From: Adiantum capillus-veneris | Lineage: Eukaryota; Streptophyta; Polypodiopsida; Polypodiales; Pteridaceae | DNA length: 64,000 bases | Assembly (NCBI GenBank): GCA_014529385.2 | Contig: CM043963.1 | Location: forward strand, 2,545,001 to 2,609,000 | Direction of reading: 5' to 3' | Shown here: piece by piece, positions 1 to 9,517 of the stretch | Numbering within the stretch: position 1 is the stretch's first letter | Layout of the letters: each line of letters opens with the position of its first letter | The notes under the pieces: model-generated | Told to the model about the DNA's origin: nothing | The model's input: only the letters and a program-made list of their open reading frames with translations | Databases searched by the model: none | Made by a program: the position numbers and the translations under genes

Positions 1-384
1 ACTCCCTTTAGGCAGCCCCAAAGCCCTAGCGTTTTGGGATCGCAGATCCTCAGTAACTTAGCGTTTTGCCCTTCAGTTTCAGGCCCTTGAAAACGCAGCC
101 TATGGTGGCGTTTTTTCAGCAGGTTTGCAGCCCATAAAACGCAGCCATAGCTAGCAGTCCTTCAACGTTTTCAGCAGACAATTACAGCTACAAAAACACA
201 GCCAAAGCTTGGTTGGACCAGCGTTTTTATTCAGCCCTGAATTCTCTCGCCAAACCAGGGGTTTTCAGCCATAAGGACAGCAGTACAACAATCGATTTCA
301 GCCCGAAAACAGTCCACGAAATTCAGCCAATAGAAGATCACAGATTTCAGCCTAAGTCGCCCCCGTTGTCATCACCGCCGTCGT

Positions 385-911
385 TGTCACAAAGTGATGA
401 CGTGGCGGATAGTAGAAACCCTAAAATTCCTGCAAACCCTAATTTCCACAAGAAACCCTAATTTCTGGAAATCGCGGAGGCTATAAATTTTTTTTTTTTT
501 TTTGAAAATGATGAGCGACGCAAATTTTGCTTTTTCTCTACAATATGAGAAAGAGAGAGAGAATGCTTTTGCTTTCAAGTTTTGACTCTCTGTGAGAGAG
601 AGAGAGCAATTGCTTTTGATTTGAAGCTTTTGGGCATCCCTTTTAACCTTTAAATTAGTGGTGAGGGCCTCACTTCTTAGAGCATCTGGACGCAGAGTCT
701 GAGAGTGAAACCCTAGCCACTCTCTTGTACTTTGATTTGATTAATATAAAAAGAAATACTGAAAGGGGCGCTAGTCTTTGGGGCCAATATCTCTAGGCAC
801 GGAACTCCGCCGGGCCAGTGTACAATCTATTGTGATCTGTGAATTGTTTTGAAGTGGTTATTTGGTGCTGTCGCGATTGATTCTTGACTTGGAGTGTCCA
901 AGTCTGCTACA
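385..911 (+). repeat. Solo LTR of family C inserted in the family A 5' LTR
   Basis: This 527 bp block starts TGTCACAAAGTGATGACGTGG and ends GTCCAAGTCTGCTACA, the same termini as the family C LTR at 19737-20324. It is flanked by perfect 5 bp duplications GTCGT (380-384 and 912-916), and the 3' LTR of the host element has an empty site. It contains two AAACCCTAA telo-box motifs (418-460), a TATA box (CTATAAAT at 481) followed by a T-run, GA-rich tracts (551-607) and the conserved block at 750-788. It most likely arose by LTR-LTR recombination of a complete element. Confidence 0.92.
481..488 (+). promoter_or_regulatory. Putative TATA box of the solo LTR
   Basis: CTATAAAT lies downstream of two AAACCCTAA telo-box motifs (around 419-427 and 437-445) and just upstream of a T-run. 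Position and composition fit an LTR U3 promoter; activity is inferred only. Confidence 0.5.
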
Positions 912-1233
912 GTCGTCATCGGCATAGTCCCATTGCATCAGTCCATGCATCATCATTGTACACCTTTGTGCAATCAAAGTTAGACCACTCTCGCCGACGA
1001 GAGTGGGGCCTTCGGAGGAGGGTTTTACAACCTTTTGGGTGTCGTATCTCTTTTCTCTTCTTCTCTCAGTCTCATACACTTACACGCACAATATCCACTC
1101 ACTTTGTTCGTGATCATAGCACTCTCCATAAGACGGAAGGCTCTCTCCTTCCCTAAGAACTAAAAGGAACCTTGAGCAAATAAAGATCACTAATCTTGAG
1201 AAAATACAACATTCATTCCGTTGCACCTTACAT

Positions 1234-1245
1234 TGGTATCAGAGC
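1234..1245 (+). other. Primer binding site, initiator tRNA-Met
   Basis: TGGTATCAGAGC, one base after the LTR end (TTACA), is the standard 12-mer complementary to the 3' end of plant initiator tRNA-Met. Confidence 0.9.
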
Positions 1246-1693
1246 TTTGGAAGTGTTCTGCATTACTCAAGGAAAGAACCACAAGAACCACAAGAATTTT
1301 TTTTGCTTGTTGCGATCGCGCGAACCCAAGTTTACTTGGGCGTGGCGATTCCTAATCGTGTTTTGTTGAAGAGTGACAGGAATCACAAGAAAGAAGGGCT
1401 TGTCCATCCTCCCCTTTGTCTCTTTTCACTCATTGAGAGCGGACCGTGCACTTAGCGGCCTGCCAATCAACGTGAGGTGGGAATAAGCAACCTTGGTGTG
1501 AGCGCAAGGCCGCCAAGGGGTGCGCCCGCAGAAAAGAGTAGAACTCGGGTGAAGAGAAGATACTTCTCAATGCGATTTGCAAGCGAAAGAAACCCTCAAG
1601 AACCTCAAGAACCTCAAGACCCCAAGAACCCAAGAACCAAGACCCTCAAGAACCCAATTTCCTCGTGAACTTAAGAACGAAAGATCCTAGTGC

Positions 1694-3407
1694 ATGGTCG
1701 TCACCCGAAGTGGAATGGATACTTCGCATCCAGGTGATGAGCATGAGAGAGGCGACGAAGGATTCTCCCCACCAGGAGATTTTTCCAACCCTCCCCCTTC
1801 GCCATCTACACCTCGAGTTGTTCTAACTCCTATGGAGATGATGGTCAAATCAATGATGGACATGATGCTGGCACAACAAGAAACGACTCGGCTTACGATG
1901 GAACGAAATGAAAGAAACGCACTACAATAACAAGAAGCGACTCACCTTACCATAGAGGCGAATCGAGTTGCGCTGGCACAACAAGAAGCCAATCGCCTTG
2001 CTTTCGAACGCGAGCGCGATGAACGAAAAGCAGAAAAGGCGCTGAGCGTGAAGCTCAAAGGGAGCTACGCACTCAAGAATTTATTTCCCATGTGCTAGCC
2101 TCGAAGACCGAACCACCCAAAGATCGTGGGAGTTCATCAAGTGGCGCAAGCCACAATGCGGATTCCAACCACCCAAGTCACAGAGAAGTTGACTTTCAGT
2201 AAGTATGACGGTAAGATGGATGCTAGGGTTATTCATTCTTGGTTGCATCAATTCAATGCTTTTTGCGACAACTAAGAAGACAGGAAATAACAAAGTTCTG
2301 ACGGCAGCTATGTACCTTGCCGGTGATGCCATCAATTGGTACCACGCATGGCAAGAGGCACAGCTACCCGCGCACCTAGAGGAAGCCGACGGATTCACGC
2401 CCCTTTCCTTCGATTGGGCTGATTTCCAAGACAAGCTCAAGGCGCGGTTTATGCCACCTCAGTACCTCGCACGATTAAAGGACGATTGGCGCGCTCTCAA
2501 GCAAAATGATATGCCGGTTATGTCTTTTTCTAATCGTGTTTTGTAGGTAGGTACCCAATTACGCATGTCGGATGATGAGCGCAAAGAGGCTTTTCTCTTT
2601 GGATTGGACGAGTATATCAAGTACGATGTCAAGGTAATCGATCCAATCGATCTCAACAAGGCGGTAGCGATTGCTCTCGCACAGGAGATGAAGCACAACA
2701 AGGGAAAGCCTAAGGAGAACAAGACTTCCACAAGTACCTCGTAGACTTCTCAGAACCCGCAGCACGGTAAGAACGGTAAGAATGGTAAGAATGATAACTC
2801 TTCTAACCAATCGACCAACACTATCTAATCAAAGAATTCTTCCAATGAAATTAAGGGTAAGGCTAACACAATTGCTAAACCTAAGCTTACTCCAGATGAA
2901 AAGGTAGCACAAGGAATTGTAGGAGGATACATCACGTCGGAAGAACAAAGCACTTATTCTAAGGAAGGCCGTTGTTTTCATTGTCACATTAAGGGTCACA
3001 TAAAAAGAACATGTCCTAAGCTTGAATCGAATGAATCTAAAGAACCCACATTACCCACTTCCTCTGTCAATGCAATGAATGATAACACGAGTGTGTCCCA
3101 AGTTTCTCAGGACCCTCCCATTGATGAATCTCTCATTAAATGTTATGGTCGTACGTCGGGGCACCGTTTTGTCATATTGTTTGACCCAGGTAGTTTGCAT
3201 GATGTGATCATTTCCTCTCTTGTTGAGAGAGCCCGCCTTGAAGTTAGTCCGAGATCTCCTATCGAAGTCTCTAGCTTTCGTCCTGGTATGGACGCTCTCA
3301 TCACGGAGGAGTGTCTTGATGTGTTGTTTGCAATTCAACAGACTGCCTTCACTAGAAGATTTGTTGTTTCTCCTCTCTCAGGATGTGATATGATTTTGCG
3401 CATTTGA
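1694..3407 (+). pseudogene. Degenerate Ty3-type gag plus retropepsin
   Basis: The first methionine (1694) opens an acidic N-terminal segment (MVVTRSGMDTSHPGDEHERG), stopped at 1928-1930. After a frame change the capsid-like region runs 2205-2546, with the gag signature FDWADFQDKLKARFMPPQYL. It is stopped at 2546 and continues in the same frame through further stops (about 2742 and 2826) to a CCHC zinc knuckle CFHCHIKGHIKRTC (about 2973-3014) and a retropepsin domain with FDPGS (active-site Asp, about 3181) and the C-terminal CDMILRI, broken by TGA at 3405-3407. The protease motif is DPGS rather than the usual DTG/DSG-A, as in the chromovirus at 51.4 kb. At least five disablements make this copy non-functional. 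Confidence 0.82.
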
Positions 3408-3533
3408 TGGTTTCGTGAGACTAACGCTCTCATTGATTTTGAGGCTAACACTTTAACTCTCAATGCCAAAAGTGATTCTCCTACTGTCTTTCATGGAGAG
3501 GACATTTTTCATTCTCTCTCTTTCATTGCTAAT

Positions 3534-4493
3534 ATGCAGGACAAGATTGAAAGGATTCGGAATAAGGAGATTCTCTCAATCTCTTTTTCTCCACAGCAAG
3601 ACACACAGGATTTGCATGATTATGAGAAGCATGATGATTTGAAGGATAATGATTTGCATGATGATTTGGATGACAATGACAAGTATGATGATTTGCATGA
3701 CAATGACAAGTATGATGATTTGCATGATCAAGATGTGATTTCTCACAAGCATGATGAGTTGCATAAAGAGGATGTGATTGTTCACAAAGATCATGTGGTA
3801 GTTGATGCTTTTCCTAGCGAAGCTAACCTCGTTGTAGATTCGATCAATCACCTAGAATCGATCTTGGTTTTCGAGTCAAGGTCCACAGATCCCCCACAGG
3901 AAGATTCGATAGATCCCGAAGAACCGACCTTGGCTCTCGAGCCTTGGTCCAAAGAGCCCTTACAGGAAGTATTATGTGTTCGCATGATTGATATGCACGC
4001 ATTGTTCGAGTGTTTCATTCGTGACGGTTTCCTGTATTTTAGTCAACATCGTTATGTGATCCCTTTTCCTAGGCATGACATATTGTATGTTGAGGACGTT
4101 TCTCTCATGGATGAGCATGAATGTATGTGGATTGTTCATGAAAAGCTAAAAAGTTTGTATGTAAGGAAGTCACATTCCATGTCTCTTCCTTGGCATGACA
4201 CAGTTTCCGAACGAGCACATGACAGTATGAGCACCAAGCATGGGCATTTCCATTGTGATTTGCCACAGTTGATTGATTTCGATCAAACAGAAAAGATTCG
4301 ATCTCATTGTTTGCATGTGTTTGATAAACGTTTTGTCACTCCGTCTCTATGTTCATCTACATTGCATACACAGTCTTTAGCAAAGACAAGATGTTTTTCC
4401 TTCACTTTATATGGAATGGGTATGTTCATGGTTTTGTGTTGGAGATGGTTTCATGAATTAAGACGGAAGAAGCAGGTCTCTAGACGAAGTTGA
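3534..4493 (+). CDS. Accessory protein X of family A element (319 aa open)
   Basis: This ORF is in the same frame as the upstream protease, separated by only one stop (3405-3407), so it was probably the C-terminal part of one gag-PR-X polyprotein. It occupies the place normally held by RT-RNaseH-integrase but shows none of their motifs. Residues about 20-70 are an Asp/His-rich tandem array, unit DDLHDNDKY (27 bp). Then comes an acidic linker with two PQE/EPW repeats, then a domain around FECFIRDGFLYFSQHRYV and RHDILYVEDVSLMDEHECMW, ending in a hydrophobic stretch (FTLYGMGMFMVLCWRWF) that could be one membrane segment. Homologous but broken copies lie at 14990-15611 and about 62806-63420. Function unknown. 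Confidence 0.6.
   Translation: MQDKIERIRNKEILSISFSPQQDTQDLHDYEKHDDLKDNDLHDDLDDNDKYDDLHDNDKYDDLHDQDVISHKHDELHKEDVIVHKDHVVVDAFPSEANLVVDSINHLESILVFESRSTDPPQEDSIDPEEPTLALEPWSKEPLQEVLCVRMIDMHALFECFIRDGFLYFSQHRYVIPFPRHDILYVEDVSLMDEHECMWIVHEKLKSLYVRKSHSMSLPWHDTVSERAHDSMSTKHGHFHCDLPQLIDFDQTEKIRSHCLHVFDKRFVTPSLCSSTLHTQSLAKTRCFSFTLYGMGMFMVLCWRWFHELRRKKQVSRRS
3609..3740 (+). repeat. 27 bp tandem repeat encoding DDLHDNDKY
   Basis: GATGATTTGCATGACAATGACAAGTAT-like units are repeated in frame, with degenerate half units on both sides, giving an acidic, histidine-bearing array. A related but diverged array lies at 14680-14800. Confidence 0.8.
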
Positions 4494-4690
4494 AGCATCG
4501 AAGGAGCCACAGAAGACTTTGTGTCGCTTTCGGTGCTGCCCAAAGAAGCAAGCGTTGCAGACCTTTATGAAGTTCAAGTACCGCACGACCCACATATCAG
4601 AGTGGGTCGGCCAAGAGTCCCTTCCAGGATTCCGGATGCTGTTGGCGATCTCCCTCGACGCTATACAGTTCGGTACCAGTACCTCACTTT

Positions 4691-4703
4691 GAAAAGGAGG
4701 GGA
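4691..4703 (+). other. Polypurine tract
   Basis: GAAAAGGAGGGGA directly precedes the 3' LTR start TGTCACG, the expected plus-strand priming site. The same tract is present at 15754-15766. Confidence 0.88.
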
Positions 4704-5918
4704 TGTCACGTGACACATCCCAACCCTATGTGTCCGTGGACAAGCTACACCATAGCAGGGTTCTCGTCAGTCAAGTCAGTTTAGATTAGCAGTGATCTGG
4801 CACTTTTGTGATTCAATTCGTAGACCGTGCATGCCCAGTCACTTAGCAATAGATGCATATCCTCCGGTTGCACGCAGCATGATCATCAGTATTCCCTTCA
4901 GAATCCATCAGATTCAGTCAGGGGAATTTTCAGTGCATTTAGCCTATTTTCCCTATTTTTGGTTATTTTCACTTATTATTTTCAAGTGACTTTCCAACAA
5001 AAGTAGGTAGGGCAATTTTGCTAAGTTAATATATAAGCAAACCCAAGTTAGCACTTTTTGGCAGAAGAGGCAGCAGGAGCTTCCCGCTCAACAGGCAACT
5101 TCTCAGCAGAACCCCCCCCCCCCCCAACACCCCCAATGTTTTTGGACCTCCATCTTCGCGGGCATTTTCCGGCACTTAGCCTCGCCATCATCTCCCCAGC
5201 CTTGGCGTTTCCTCCCACAGCATTTAGCGTCACGTTCAAGTCTTCTTGCCTGGCGTTTTGGGATCGCAGATCCTTAGTAACTCAGCGTTTTGCCCTTCAG
5301 TTTCAGGCCCTTGAAAACGCAGCCTATGGTGGCGTTTTTACAGCAGGTTTGCAGCCCATAAAACGCAGCCATAGCTAGCAGTCCTTGAGCGTTTTCAGCA
5401 GACAATTACAGCTACAAAAACACAGCCAAAGCTTGGTTGGACCAGCGTTTTTATTCAGCCCTAAATTCCCTGCCAAACCAGGGGTTTTCAGCCATAAGGA
5501 CAGCAGTAACAGTCGATTTCAGCCCGAAAACAGTCCACGAAATTCGGCCAATAGAAGATCACAGATTTCAGCCTAAGTCGCCGTCGTCATCACCGTTGTC
5601 GTCATCGGCATAGTCCCATTGCATCAATCCATGCATCATCATTGTACACCTTTGTGCAATCAAAGTTAGACCACTCTCGCCGACGAGAGTGGGGCCTTTG
5701 GAGGAGGGTTTTACAAACCCTCGGGTGTTGTATCTCTTTTCTCTCCTTCTCTCAGTCTCATGCACTTGCACTTACAATATCCACTCACTTTGTTCGTGAT
5801 CATAGCACTCGCCATAAGACGGAAGGCTCTCTCCTTCCCTAAAAACTAAAAGGAACCTTGAGCAAATAAAGATCACTAATCTTGAGAAAATACAACATTC
5901 ATTCCGCTGCACCTTACA
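4704..5918 (+). repeat. 3' LTR of family A element
   Basis: This 1215 bp LTR begins TGTCACGTGACACATCCC and ends CGCTGCACCTTACA. It contains a TATA box (TTAATATATAAGC near 5025), a C12-13 tract near 5110, and a long region of repeated GCGTTTT and TTTCAGCC motifs. It retains the empty site of the solo LTR seen in the left copy. Confidence 0.9.
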
Positions 5919-6758
5919 CTACACCGAGAGTATGAGGCCAAATCATAAATTATGCCCAACTGATGAGTTTTGACGCTAAAAAAATATGAACAAACCCATG
6001 TTTAGAATGATTAAATGGAAAGACTTATTTTTAGAACGTTTCAATGGACATTGCAACATGCTTGAGTGATAGATGTGCCCTCGAGGAGACCTAATGCTAG
6101 AATTATCTATAGGAGTAGCTTTGAGCTTGGCATTCCTCATGATGTGATTACTAATAACATCGTAGCTTTATCGAGATTAAATAACATAGGGTGTTTATGA
6201 GTCCTTCAGTGAGGTCGCTTGGGGATATTTCCTCTTGCTTGTCTCGATCTCCAAAGTTTAGAGTTGACAAGGTGTAGTTCGTAAGGAAGACCATAGTTTT
6301 TTCCGGACCTGCCCGATTGGGGAACCATACTAGTGGACCCATCCGATTCCGATTGAGGTATGATTGGGTTTTTCGGACTTTCTCATCGATTAAAAAACCC
6401 ACTATCTAATATGACACTTACGCATGATCGTCTTTGGTAGTTACTAGGTACTATGATAGATGATCTTGGATTGAGCTAGATTCTCAAGTTTCTATGGTGT
6501 GTCACTGTAGTCTATGTTGACATATGGAAAACTATGAAGTTGATCCTCTTAAGCGCTTCAGTCATGTGAATGGCTATAAGTCATATCGAGAACTGGATAT
6601 CTTGATATACATGCAACAATGCTAGAGGGGCCATTGGCCAACTATCATCACGCGGTTTGAGGCCGAGGCTGAGGGTGAGGCTAAGGCTAGGTGAGCAACA
6701 CGCATTCCTTAAGCACAAAGGGTATGCAAAGTTTAATCAGGGGGAGGTAGAGGATACA
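5919..6758 (+). other. Unassigned sequence between two retroelements
   Basis: About 840 bp of AT-rich DNA with no convincing exon, LTR or protein similarity. A short minus-strand reading frame at 6151-6402 has no recognisable motif. It is probably host intron or old degraded repeat. Confidence 0.5.
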
Positions 6759-7671
6759 TGTAATGTGCAGGGGAAGTGGTTTATGGTGATAACTCAGGAT
6801 GAGTGCTTAGTGCGTACTCAAGGTTCCTTTTACTTCATGTGGGGGGCTGTAAGTGAAGGTTCTGTGAGTGATAGAGAGCGAAGAATAACACTGAATGAGG
6901 CTCAAACCCCCCTCCAAGGGCCCCCTCTCTATCGCAAGAGAGGTCTTTTCTTTCGATTGCACAATGTTGATACAATGTCCCAGATGCTGAGATGTTGATG
7001 GGATCTTGCTGTAGGTGCTTGGATCTGCGAGGCTAAGGGTGAAAGCTGAAAACGCTGCCTGATTTGCTGTGCTTAGGCTGAATCTGGAAATGCTAATGCT
7101 CTAGGGCTGAGATCGGCTAACTGATGGCAACGATGATGATGAAGATCTGCTGGCTGAAAACATTTGATGTAAGGGGGACTGAAATCTGCAACCTTTTGAC
7201 GGAATGCTATGGAATGCAAAGATGCCAGGGCTGATTTGTCTCTGAGGTGCTGATCTGGTACTGATTATGCTGAAGGACTGATGCTAGGCAAAAACGCCAG
7301 GGATATGATGATGGAAAAATTCCATGGTGTTGGTACTGATGGGCTACTGAGGATCTAACTTGTAATGAATGATGACCTGGGGGTCACCTATATAGGGATT
7401 TTATGCTGGGTCGAGCATGCTGGTTAAACCTAGGACTTCTACTATGCATGCATGTCATGTATTAATAAGTTTAAAAACCTATCAATAATAGGTGCTTCAT
7501 ATGGAGTGAACTACCTAGGCTGGGTACTAACCCCCCCGGTGCCCACACCTAGCAGACACTGGCTATGCTCATGTGTAGTCAAAGGGTAAGTAACTAATCT
7601 AAAGTGCCTGGGCATACAGGTCCTGCATAGCCCACAAAGATCCAGAACACTTTTTAGATGTGCACATGAGA
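6759..7671 (-). repeat. Family D LTR, minus orientation
   Basis: Read on the minus strand, this begins (mutated from TGTCACGTGCACATC) at 7671 and ends ...CCTGCACATTACA at 6759. The U3 part matches the LTRs at 22729 and 63549 (blocks CTATGTGCAT, GTGCATG-CAGGCAC, GCACATGAGCATAGCCAGTGTC). The R/U5 part resembles family A LTRs, with CAGCGTTTTCAGC motifs and the boundary AGAGAGGGGGCCCTTGGAGG. The internal polypurine tract lies to the right, so this is the 3' LTR of a minus-strand element. Confidence 0.72.
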
Positions 7672-7826
7672 TCCCCCCCTTTTCAAGATGAGGTATTGGT
7701 ACTGAGCTGCATGGTTTCCGTGTAGTCCGTCTGAGCAGGGATGTTGTTGATGTTGTCCAAGCTATGCATGATAATTTATTCTTCTTGTTTGGACAAGCAA
7801 TGAAGGTAAGGTCGCAGGTTGTCAAG
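7672..7826 (-). mobile_element. Truncated 3' internal end of family D element
   Basis: On the minus strand, CTTGAAAAGGGGGGG (polypurine tract, 7672-7685) is preceded by the conserved string with ATGCAGCTCAGTACCAATACCTC, as upstream of the LTRs at 22729 and 63549. The rest of the internal region is missing; similarity fades by about 7826. Confidence 0.6.
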
Positions 7827-8227
7827 TGTTAAGGAGTAAATTGATTTTCTTTGTGTTTTGCTTCTCTTTAGGTTTGGATGCTGAGAATCCCATTTCAGTC
7901 ATCAGCTTGTTTCTGCTCTTTTGTTTGATGTTTTTGTGTCATATGAGTTTGAATGTATGTATTAACTCATTGTGTTGTCTTATCTTTGTTGTGAATGTCA
8001 TTAAAGATGATTGATTCGTTTTTACACAGAAAAAGATGAAGATTGATTGAGTCTTGCTTCTTATCCTCTTTCTTTATGTGTCTTGAGTCTGTGTTTTGTG
8101 CAAGTGTTTGAACCCCTCTTTTAGTTTGTAAGTTCAGACTTTTGTGACTTAATGAAGGTTTATACTTTGGCTTGCCACAATATAATTTCTCAAAGCTGAG
8201 AAACATTCTGTCCTGAGACACTGACAG
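7827..8227 (+). other. Intron sequence upstream of STICHEL-like exon
   Basis: T-rich DNA with no repeat or exon recognised. It ends in the splice acceptor CTGACAG at 8221-8227. The preceding STICHEL exons (AAA+ domain) were not found anywhere in 1-8227, so this intron extends left beyond the window. Confidence 0.6.
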
Positions 8228-8444
8228 GTTGGCCCTGTGTCCGATGAGAGGTTATTGAACTTGCTGGACTTGGCACTGGGCTCAGATACTCGGAGGACTG
8301 TTCAGAAGGCAAAAGAACTTGTGGAATCAGGTGTTGAACCGCTAGATTTGATCACCCGTTTGGCTAAGCTGATCACAGACATTCTAGCAGGTGGCCACAA
8401 GACTGCAACAAGAAACAGTGATCAGTTTCTCGTCAGGCACTTGC
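8228..8444 (+). CDS. STICHEL-like protein, exon (clamp-loader domain III, first half)
   Basis: The exon reads in phase 0 from VGPVSDERLLNLLDLALGSD through GVEPLDLITRLAKLITDILAG to RHL, ending with one extra base at the donor GC|GTAAGT (8445). The acceptor is CTGACAG (8227). The block matches the start of the DNA polymerase III gamma/tau domain III as it occurs in the plant STICHEL/STI-like family (family knowledge; Arabidopsis STICHEL controls trichome branching). The protein's AAA+ ATPase part would be encoded upstream of this window. No frameshift or stop is present, unlike every surrounding ORF, which argues for a maintained gene. Confidence 0.9.
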
Positions 8445-8722
8445 GTAAGTACTCTTTGCCTTTCTCTTTTTCTGCACTCTTGTACTTCTCACAGCTTTTC
8501 TTTGTCTTATTGGGATACTACTGGGTAAATTGTTTGGTGCTTTAAATGTTCTGCGCCGCCATGATCATGTGCCTGGTAGAGATTGGCATATCTTGCATGA
8601 CTCAGAATTCAATCCAGGGTCATAAACAACAGTATGAAGTGTCATTTTTGCTGCCTTTAATTGGCCTTGTCTATGGTCTTCCCCTCTACCAAACGTCGCT
8701 GTCTGCATGCGTACACTTGTTT

Positions 8723-8855
8723 TTTTTTTTTGTTTTCCCGAGAAAAAGATCCTTCCATTAGTTAATAAAAACTGCCCATAGGGCTACAAACCACCTCTAC
8801 TAGAGAGGGCTACATCAAAAGCATGGGGAGACTCTCCCAGTGAGTAAACAAAATA
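8723..8855 (-). mobile_element. 5'-truncated LINE A 3' tail in host intron
   Basis: The right-hand sequence GAGAAAAAGATCCTTC...TTAGTTA...CTGCCCATAGGGCTACAA...GGAGACTCTCCCA is nearly the same as the 3' end of LINE A at 41521-41640. A T-run (poly-A tail on the minus strand) marks the left end. It is flanked by an imperfect duplication of about 19 bp, TGCATGCGTACACTTGTTT (8704-8722) and TGCACGCATACACTTGTTT (8856-8874), the hallmark of target-primed reverse transcription. Confidence 0.9.
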
Positions 8856-8926
8856 TGCACGCATACACTTGTTTGATGTATGTGGATGGTATTTTCTAAC
8901 CATGCGCTCACTTTTATTTGAAGCAG

Positions 8927-9517
8927 GCTCAAATGAAGGACTAGAGGGGCTGAGTGTTGCTTTAAGGATTTTATTGAAAGCTGAGAAGCAAGTGAAGGCG
9001 GTCCATCACAATAGAATGGCCTGGTTAACTGCAGCTTTGCTGCAACTTGGAAGTTATCAACATCCCAGGTTTCTGCTTTCATCAAGTACAAGTGCTACCA
9101 CCAGTCCCACAGTACAGAGTGGCTCCGGGAACACGAAATGGAGCGTGCAGAAAGGGCGACACTTAACAAAATGGGCTAATACCAAAAGTATTCTGAACAA
9201 GATGAGTCCTCATTCTGACCATGGTAACTGGGCTACCACATTCAAACCAAAAGGTAGGCTCGGAAAGCCAAACCTTGAAGCTCGTATACATCCAACATTT
9301 TATCCATTTTTTGAGGATGCAACTGGAGGAGGTTTAGTTGATTCTTCAGAAGCTGGTTCATCACCGTATTCTAGCAAGGGGAGTGAGAGGCGCACTGGCT
9401 TTTTTGGCCCAGGAAATCTGGGAAATCTATGGATTAATATTTTAAAAGGATGTAAATCACTTCCTCTCAGGCATCTGCTCAGTCATGGGAAGCTCTTAGC
9501 TGTCTGTTTTTCAACAG
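8927..9517 (+). CDS. STICHEL-like protein, exon (domain III end and linker)
   Basis: Acceptor GAAGCAG (8926). The extra base from the previous exon plus GC completes an Arg codon. The exon encodes LEGLSVALRILLKAEKQVKA and HNRMAWLTAALLQLGS, the second half of the clamp-loader domain III as found in STICHEL-like proteins. A basic, Ser-rich linker follows, then LWINILKGCKSLPLRHLLSH and GKLLAVCFST, which begins the C-terminal DnaA-N-like module of this family. The donor is ACAG|GTAATT (9518), phase 1. The partner exon with matching phase lies 49 kb downstream at 58893. Reading is uninterrupted over 591 bp. Confidence 0.9.

Larger units (their letters stand above)
1..1232 (+). repeat. 5' LTR of family A element (left-truncated by window)
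   Basis: This aligns by eye with the 3' LTR at 4704-5918: shared blocks include the stretch with GCGTTTTGGGATCGCAGATC, the block around GACGAGAGTGGGGCCTTCGG, and the end ATTCCGTTGCACCTTACA. Position 1 corresponds to about 5215 in the 3' copy, so roughly 510 bases are missing to the left. It carries one extra block, a solo LTR at 385-911, absent from the 3' copy. The LTR ends TTACA at 1232, one base before the PBS. Confidence 0.85.
1..5918 (+). mobile_element. Family A GAG-PR-X LTR retrotransposon, no RT
   Basis: The window opens inside the 5' LTR, and the element ends at the 3' LTR end at 5918. Between the LTRs are an initiator-Met PBS, a broken gag, a CCHC knuckle, a retropepsin (FDPGS) and a long accessory ORF, then a polypurine tract. 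No reverse transcriptase, RNase H or integrase is present in the 3.47 kb internal region, so the element could move only with enzymes supplied in trans. Gag type and protease motif place its origin in Ty3/gypsy (family knowledge). The right flank begins with CTACA, the candidate target duplication; its partner lies left of the window, so this cannot be verified. Confidence 0.85.

Noticed and set aside
7740-7826. Possible exon ending AATGAAG|GTAAGG upstream of the first STICHEL exon
   Set aside because: The sequence is the reverse of a family D 3' internal end, and the peptide has no similarity to the expected STICHEL AAA+ region.
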